Shown: positions 59,281 through 64,000 of the stretch, piece after piece
Layout of the letters: every line of letters starts with the position of its first letter
How positions within the stretch are numbered: the stretch's first letter is position 1
DNA from: DATHTS01 sp041940425
Lineage (GTDB): Bacteria > Acidobacteriota > Blastocatellia > Pyrinomonadales > Pyrinomonadaceae
NCBI GenBank assembly: GCA_041940425.1
Contig: JBGTSF010000015.1
Span: forward strand, 1 to 64,000
Reading direction: 5' to 3'
Length of the DNA stretch: 64,000 bases
Notes under the pieces: generated by a model
Seen by the model: only the letters and a program-made list of their open reading frames with translations
The model's database searches: none
Told to the model about the DNA's origin: nothing
Program-made: the position numbers and the translations under genes

Positions 59281-60507
59281 TTAAAAAAGGCTTATTCTGA
59301 TTCTGAGAAATTTTTTCGGATTCTGCCGAAAATCGTAGATCAGTTTTGTTCCTTCGCTGGAAAGCTGATTGATGTTCGATGAAGTTTGATTGATATTGTT
59401 ATATAGCGTTTCGTCGGTCAGAAGTTTGCCGATCGTGCCTTTGCCGCTTTGCGCATCGGCTAACAGAACATCGAGCTTTTCGGCGGTCGAATTGAATCTC
59501 GCCAGAGTGTTTCGCGCTTCCTCGTAAAGCTGTTCGTCCTTTAAGAATTTTCCGGCGGTGCCTCTGCCTTGATTGAGATCCGAAGTAATGACATTGATGT
59601 CGGCGACCGTTGTATTTAATCTTTCAAAGGTCGGTCTGAGTTCATTTATCGAATCGCGCAAATCTTTTATCGCGCCGCGCGTTTCATTATAAAGCTGGTC
59701 GTCGGTCAGAAACTTTCCGGCAGTGCCGCGTCCGGCGCGTAAATCTCTCGAAATCGCGTCGAGTTCGCTGATCGTGCTGTTGAGATTGTTGTAAAGTTCG
59801 GGATCGTTGAGAAGTTTGCCCGCCGTGCCGTCACCGGAACGGACTTGTTCGAGGACATTTTGCAGGCGAAGCATCGTGATCTTCGCTTCGCCGACAGTCG
59901 CGTCGAGATTATTGTAAAAACTTTCGTTGTTAATAAATTCGCCGAGTGAGCCTTCGCCGCGGTTGGCTTTTGTCAGGATTTCATTTGCCGGAATTGCGAT
60001 CTTGTTGATTTGCTGAAGAAGATCGTTTCCGGTCGAAGTCAATTGGTTAATGGAAATCGCCGTGCTGGAATTAAGTACGCTGTTTTCACTTACTGGTTCG
60101 CCTTTGATCGTTCCGGGCGAGATATTGATCATTTTGTCATTTCCGAGAACAGAGGTGGCGACAAGTTGAGCGGTCGAATCGGTGCGGATTCGTTCGGTGA
60201 TCGGTCTGCCGTCGAGAGTTTGGGAAACTTTCATCACGGCTTCAACCTTTTCGTCTTCAGGACTGTCAGGCGGTAGAAAACGCACCTCCTCGACATCGCC
60301 GATATGAACGCCCGCAAGCTGAACCGCCGCGCCGGGACGCAAACCGTCCGCGCTGACAAACCGCGCCTTCAGATACATTTCCTGTTCAAAAGGGTTGAAA
60401 TCGCCGCTCGCGTTTAGTATCAGAAACGCGAAAACGACCAGTCCGATGAGTACGAAAATCCCGACTCTTAATTGGCTGAATCCTAAATATCTCTGTGTTT
60501 TCGGCAT
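59281..60507 (-). CDS. mlaD: MCE-domain protein MlaD
   Basis: 408 aa. N-terminal TM (VGIFVLIGLVVFAFLIL), MCE domain at about 42-120 (VSADGLRPGAAVQLAGVHIGDVEEVRFL), then a long helical part with five copies of G-x-G-(ST)-x-G-(KE)-x-L/I-x-D/N-x-x-x-Y about 45-55 residues apart (such as GDGTAGKLLNDPELYNN and GRGTAGKFLTDDQLYNE). It binds lipid in the periplasm and works with MlaEF. Substrate direction unknown. Last gene of the operon. Confidence 0.92.
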   Translation of the reverse strand: MPKTQRYLGFSQLRVGIFVLIGLVVFAFLILNASGDFNPFEQEMYLKARFVSADGLRPGAAVQLAGVHIGDVEEVRFLPPDSPEDEKVEAVMKVSQTLDGRPITERIRTDSTAQLVATSVLGNDKMINISPGTIKGEPVSENSVLNSSTAISINQLTSTGNDLLQQINKIAIPANEILTKANRGEGSLGEFINNESFYNNLDATVGEAKITMLRLQNVLEQVRSGDGTAGKLLNDPELYNNLNSTISELDAISRDLRAGRGTAGKFLTDDQLYNETRGAIKDLRDSINELRPTFERLNTTVADINVITSDLNQGRGTAGKFLKDEQLYEEARNTLARFNSTAEKLDVLLADAQSGKGTIGKLLTDETLYNNINQTSSNINQLSSEGTKLIYDFRQNPKKFLRIRISLF

Positions 60508-60522
60508 AAAAATTTCTCCTTT

Positions 60523-61431
60523 TTACTTTCCGCGGATAAAGCGGTGAATGTAAGGTTCTTGCGATCTTTTCAATTCCTCGTCTTTACCGCTGAAAATTAT
60601 CTTGCCTTCCCGAAGCATTATCACTTCGGTATTTATCAGACAAAGTTTTTCGCCTTCCTGTTCGAAAATGACCTCGCCGCTTTCGTTGATCGTGGCGTAT
60701 TCGGATGAAAGATAATCGAGATTGTTCATCTCGTGCGTAACGAAAATTGAGGAAACGTCTTCGAGATCGCGCAATTTGATCGCCAGTTCGCAGATCGTCC
60801 GCGCCGTCGGCGGATCGAGTCCGGCGGTCGGCTCGTCAAATAAAATTATTCGGGGATTTCCGATCAATGCTCTTGCAATGCCGACCCGGCGGCGCATTCC
60901 CCCGGACAGCTCGATCGGCATTTTATCAATCGCGTCTTCCAGATCAACAAATCTCAGCATCCGCCGAACTTCGTGTTCGACTTCCGCTTCGTCCACATTT
61001 TGTTCGTGCAGGCGATACGCGACATTGTCATAGACCGAAAGCGAATCGAACAATGCGCCTTCCTGAAAAACCATGCCGATCTTTTTTCTGACTTCCATCA
61101 GATCGGCTTCTTCAAATTCGGTAACGTCCTCGCCGTCAATAAAAACTTTTCCCGAATCGGGATGAAGCAGACCGAGAATCAATTTGATGATCGTAGATTT
61201 TCCGCCGCCCGAACCGCCAAGCACGATTTTTGTTTCGCCCTGCCGGACGGTAAAACTGATTCCGTCCAAAATCACCTTTTCATCAAAAGCGAGAAAAACG
61301 TCCTTAAATTCGATTGCCGGAATAACCCGCTCGATATTATCGGTCGGCTGTTCGAGAAATGATTCCTCGTGTTCTTCGTGCTTTTCGGGAAATTTGATTT
61401 CCCGAACAGTTTGCGCTGTATCCAAACTCAT
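60523..61431 (-). CDS. mlaF: Lipid transport ABC ATP-binding protein MlaF
   Basis: 302 aa. Walker A GGSGGGKST, VFQEGALFDSLSV, signature LSGGMRRRVGIARAL, Walker B IILFDEPTAGLDPPT and VTHEMNNLDYL. Group of MlaF/TTG2A proteins. A roughly 38-residue N-terminal extension (HEEHEESFLEQP) is more than the family usually has. 15 nt before mlaD. Confidence 0.94.
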   Translation of the reverse strand: MSLDTAQTVREIKFPEKHEEHEESFLEQPTDNIERVIPAIEFKDVFLAFDEKVILDGISFTVRQGETKIVLGGSGGGKSTIIKLILGLLHPDSGKVFIDGEDVTEFEEADLMEVRKKIGMVFQEGALFDSLSVYDNVAYRLHEQNVDEAEVEHEVRRMLRFVDLEDAIDKMPIELSGGMRRRVGIARALIGNPRIILFDEPTAGLDPPTARTICELAIKLRDLEDVSSIFVTHEMNNLDYLSSEYATINESGEVIFEQEGEKLCLINTEVIMLREGKIIFSGKDEELKRSQEPYIHRFIRGK

Positions 61432-61444
61432 AAATTAATTCCGC

Positions 61445-62215
61445 TTAATACTCGCTGATACCGAGAATGCTTTGCAAAAGTTTCGAGAGGAAAAAATCCG
61501 CGATAATTATTGCAATTGATGAAATAACAACCGCGTTGGTTGTCGCACGACCGACACCGACGGTTCCGCCGGTCGTAGATAAACCTTTATGACAGGAAAC
61601 AATCCCGATTATCAAAGCGAATGCGATTGGTTTGATCGCTCCGCCAATCAAATCTTTTACCCCGACGCCGGCTTTGACCGATGTAAAATACGCATCCAGA
61701 TTCAAACCGAAAATATTCGAAGCGACAATTCCGCCGCCCAATATGCCGAGAACGTCGGCGACAACAGTCAATAACGGTAAACTTATTATCAAAGCGGTCA
61801 TCCGCGGCGTAACGAGTTTTCTGATCGGTGATGTTCCGAGCGCGCGCATCGCGTCAATCTGCTGCGAAACGACCATCGAACCGAGTTCCGCAGAAATAGC
61901 TGAGCCGACTCTGCCGCTGACCATCAACGCCGTCAAAACCGGACCGAGTTCCCGGATGAGTGTCGTCGCCACGCCGCGTCCGGCTTCCGACTGAACGCCG
62001 TAATAGGCGAGCGTCGGATAAGCCTGAAGTATCAAAACGCCGCCCGTAAAAAATCCCGTCAGGATAATAATCACCAATGAACCGACACCGATATAGTCCA
62101 TCTGGCGAATAATTTCCGAATAGTATCGGGGTCCTTTGACGATACCGAAAAAGATCCGGTAGATCATATAGGACATTTCCTGCAATTCGAAAAGGAATTT
62201 TTTGAAAAGGTTCAT
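61445..62215 (-). CDS. mlaE: Lipid transport ABC permease MlaE
   Basis: 256 aa, about five TM segments. ELGPVLTALMVSGRVGSAISAELGSMVVSEQI-type signature is present (RVGSAISAELGSM), then IDAMRALGTSPIRKLVTPR and a C-terminal TGGTVGVGRATTNAVV, which are MlaE marks. First gene of mlaEFD; the usual mlaB STAS and mlaC genes are absent nearby. Confidence 0.94.
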   Translation of the reverse strand: MNLFKKFLFELQEMSYMIYRIFFGIVKGPRYYSEIIRQMDYIGVGSLVIIILTGFFTGGVLILQAYPTLAYYGVQSEAGRGVATTLIRELGPVLTALMVSGRVGSAISAELGSMVVSQQIDAMRALGTSPIRKLVTPRMTALIISLPLLTVVADVLGILGGGIVASNIFGLNLDAYFTSVKAGVGVKDLIGGAIKPIAFALIIGIVSCHKGLSTTGGTVGVGRATTNAVVISSIAIIIADFFLSKLLQSILGISEY

Positions 62216-62282
62216 CGGATAAGAATTACAAAATCTTAATTGCTAAAAGGTTACAATGAAGTTGGGAAAACGACAAATAAAG

Positions 62283-62315
62283 AAACAGCCGAAAAAATGA
62301 TTTCTTCGGCTGTTT
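62283..62315. terminator. Hairpin between mlaE and the Spy-like gene
   Basis: AAACAGCCGAA (62283-62293) and TTCGGCTGTTT (62305-62315), perfect 11 bp. On the minus strand it is followed by CTTTATTTG, so it probably ends the sigma/anti-sigma/Spy transcript before mlaE. Confidence 0.5.
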
Positions 62316-62339
62316 CGGTAAAATATTTGAGAATTGGGA

Positions 62340-62861
62340 TTATGGTTTTCGCGGCGGCGGTTGCGGGAATTGACTGTTTTCTCTTTGATTTCGCCTTTGG
62401 TTACGCATCCGTATCGGATTTTGCTGTCGTTCGCGCCGCTCCTGCTCGAATCTCTGACGAAGCTCGCGAAAACGAATCAATTGTTCGGTCGTCAGAATTT
62501 TTCTGATCGAAAATTCGGTGACCGCGCGGATTCTGGCAATCTCGGCTTGCGCGTCCTGAAATTCCTTTAGTCTTTGCTTGACGGTCGCTTCGTCAGGGTT
62601 TTCGGCATAGATCGCCTGATCGAGATTGCGTCTGGTTTCGGCGACTTTATCCTGCGCCGCTCTCATATTTTGCCGGTTCGACTGATTAATCTGACGAATT
62701 TCCCGGATTTGTTCCGGCGATAAACCGAGTTCGCGCAGAAGATTCGGTCTTTGATCCCTCTGATTCGGCGGCGGATTATCGTCAAAATTATCCTGCGCCC
62801 GAACAAAACCGATGCAGAAAATTAAAATTATAAATACATATAAAAAATTTATTTTAGGCAT
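62340..62861 (-). CDS. Spy/CpxP-like periplasmic protein
   Basis: 173 aa. Signal peptide (INFLYVFIILIFCIGFVRAQ), then a charged helical region with two LTxxQ-like motifs (LSPEQIREIRQI, LTTEQLIRFREL) and a Gln/Arg/Pro-rich tail. Spy/CpxP/ZraP proteins are periplasmic chaperones or sensors. Downstream of the anti-sigma gene by 19 nt. Confidence 0.85.
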   Translation of the reverse strand: MPKINFLYVFIILIFCIGFVRAQDNFDDNPPPNQRDQRPNLLRELGLSPEQIREIRQINQSNRQNMRAAQDKVAETRRNLDQAIYAENPDEATVKQRLKEFQDAQAEIARIRAVTEFSIRKILTTEQLIRFRELRQRFEQERRERQQNPIRMRNQRRNQRENSQFPQPPPRKP

Positions 62862-62880
62862 ATTTACACCACCTTAATAA

Positions 62881-63675
62881 TTAGTCTTTCGATTCGAGTT
62901 CGGCAAACAAGTCCGTCAACCGCAAACTGTTGTCTTCGGATTCTTCGGGCAATTCGTAAAGCCGGAGTCTGTTTTTGTTATTTAAATTTTCGGCGACTTG
63001 ACCATTATTTATAACGTCAATTGACGAAGATTTCTTTTCGAAGGTTTTAACGGGCTGAGATTTCCGCTTCGTGTTCGATTTACTGTAAATCCGAACCGGC
63101 TCGGATTTTTTATCAATTTTTCTTTCTTTTTGAAAAGCCGAATCAGCCGCCGGATTTTCTCTTTCCGATTCGTTATTTTCTTTGGCAATTATTTCTTTAT
63201 CAGGTTCGACAATATTCTGCGGACTTTCTGCCGACTCATTATTTGAAATTGGCGGGACATTTGAATCGGCAAGCGAATCTTTTTCATTATTGTTCAAAAC
63301 AAAAATTCCCAGTCCAAACATCAAAGCAATGATTAACACAGCCGCCGCGCCCGACAAGACCGGTGAGAATGTGAAATATCTTCGAATCGTTTCGAATAAT
63401 GAAACGGAATTTACTGTTTCAACTGTTTTTGTCGCCGCAGTTTGATAAGGAATCGAAATTTCCGGTGTCGAAAGTTTGTCAAATTCAGCCGCTTTCCATT
63501 CACGGATAGAAAATCTCAAACCGGAAAATTCCCGAATCTCGTCGGCGCATTCCGAACATTCATTCAAATGCAGATGAAAAGATTTTTCTGCCGCATCATT
63601 CAGCTCGCCGTATAAAAAATCGAGCGTTTCGGCGGCGAATTCGCAATTTAAATTTTTGGGGCTGTCGTTTTTCAT
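62881..63675 (-). CDS. Anti-sigma factor with zinc-finger (zf-HC2) domain
   Basis: 264 aa. N-terminal His/Cys zinc finger: Cys10, then HLHLNECSEC (HxxxCxxC), as in ZAS-domain anti-sigma factors. One TM at about 108-128 (AAVLIIALMFGLGIFVLN), then a Ser/Asn/Glu-rich periplasmic part. It would hold the sigma factor next to it at the membrane. 2 nt after the sigma stop. Confidence 0.88.
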   Translation of the reverse strand: MKNDSPKNLNCEFAAETLDFLYGELNDAAEKSFHLHLNECSECADEIREFSGLRFSIREWKAAEFDKLSTPEISIPYQTAATKTVETVNSVSLFETIRRYFTFSPVLSGAAAVLIIALMFGLGIFVLNNNEKDSLADSNVPPISNNESAESPQNIVEPDKEIIAKENNESERENPAADSAFQKERKIDKKSEPVRIYSKSNTKRKSQPVKTFEKKSSSIDVINNGQVAENLNNKNRLRLYELPEESEDNSLRLTDLFAELESKD

Positions 63676-63677
63676 TT

Positions 63678-64000
63678 CTAAACAATCTCCAGAGGAGTTC
63701 TTTCCAATTTCAGACGCATTTGTTTGAGCGCGGTATAAAGCCGGCTTTTGACCGTGCTGAGCGGAATTTCGAGCGTTTCCGAAATTTCCTGAAACGTCAT
63801 TTCCTCGAATTCCTTCATCACGACGATTTGCCGCAATTCCGGCGGAAGAGAATTTATTATCTGCCGGATAACCCGCGTCGTTTCGTCTTTTTCAAAAAGA
63901 TGCGACGGGGAATTTCTGATCGGCGCGACGAAGAATTTTTCTTCCTCGTTTTTCTCTTCATCGAGAAAAGTTTCCGACCGCGTTTTGTCGCGGCGTTTTT
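63678..64000 (-). CDS. ECF RNA polymerase sigma factor, C-terminal part
   Basis: The stop is TAG at 63680-63678; the start lies beyond the window. The visible 107 residues include sigma region 4: LPPELRQIVVMKEFEEMTFQ then ISETLEIPLSTVKSRLYTALKQMR. The region 2 part is outside. It controls genes for envelope stress, probably including its own operon (inference). Cognate anti-sigma 2 nt downstream. Confidence 0.92.
   Translation of the reverse strand, partial: KRRDKTRSETFLDEEKNEEEKFFVAPIRNSPSHLFEKDETTRVIRQIINSLPPELRQIVVMKEFEEMTFQEISETLEIPLSTVKSRLYTALKQMRLKLERTPLEIV

Overview
The window looks like chromosomal DNA of a free-living, double-membraned (LPS-type) bacterium of moderate GC content. 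Several genes point to Acidobacteriota, perhaps the class Blastocatellia. They are a secreted VWA protein of the type known as the VWFA-related Acidobacterial domain, a DUF1501/DUF1800 gene pair, a very long LptC/LptA-like protein, and RNase J with zinc-ribbon/FHA kinases. The taxon is an inference from gene content; there is no rRNA here. Coding density is high. No prophage, insertion sequence, rRNA or CRISPR array was seen.

Layout. 1-2.6 kb: the end of a penicillin-acylase-family gene, ruvX, and a S41/PDZ protein that has lost its catalytic Ser and Lys. 2.6-8.4 kb (minus): a MacA/MacB-type export operon (adaptor, ATPase, an unknown membrane protein, two permeases). 8.6-19 kb (plus): a signalling block with two zinc-ribbon/FHA proteins (one a Ser/Thr kinase), an RDD membrane protein, a FHA-GAF-PP2C phosphatase, a Cache-HAMP-HD-GYP protein, and two paralogous B-box-like/multi-TM proteins. 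19-21 kb: ftsY and ribD. 21-25 kb (minus): DUF1501 and DUF1800. 25-34 kb: rsmA, a Kv-type K+ channel, a TerC-family gene behind a yybP-ykoY (Mn2+) riboswitch, RNase J, TPR, ACT, META, SDR and uppP.

34-47 kb (plus): recJ, a Uma2 gene, then an expanded form of the classical lpt-rpoN locus: lptC/A fusion, lptB, rpoN, hpf, hprK, rapZ, a mannose-type EIIA, HPr, arginase and ddl. The PTS parts are regulatory only; no EI or sugar permease is visible. 47-52 kb (minus): VWA protein, two secreted unknowns, a glycosyltransferase and a TolC-like protein. 52-59 kb (plus): gap-pgk and tpiA-secG, separated by an accessory stretch with a HTH/PIN toxin-antitoxin pair, a cyclase-like protein, a palindromic element, a 21-bp tandem array and a second Uma2 gene; then tRNA-Leu(GAG). 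59-64 kb (minus): mlaE-mlaF-mlaD lipid transport, and an ECF sigma/anti-sigma/Spy-like envelope module cut by the window end.

The most unusual non-coding signal is a set of heptamer (7-nt) tandem arrays in intergenic spaces. The heptamer differs between most loci, and the array is often accompanied by its own inverted copy, so the spacers fold into long hairpins. They abut or invade genes: the ruvX C-terminus and stop, an internal loop of rsmA, and the starts of recJ and secG. A separate palindromic element occurs twice (near 5.2 and 56.4 kb). The strongest protein-level oddities are the inactive-looking S41 peptidase, a RapZ with Met in place of the Walker A Lys, and a RibD with His in place of a zinc Cys.
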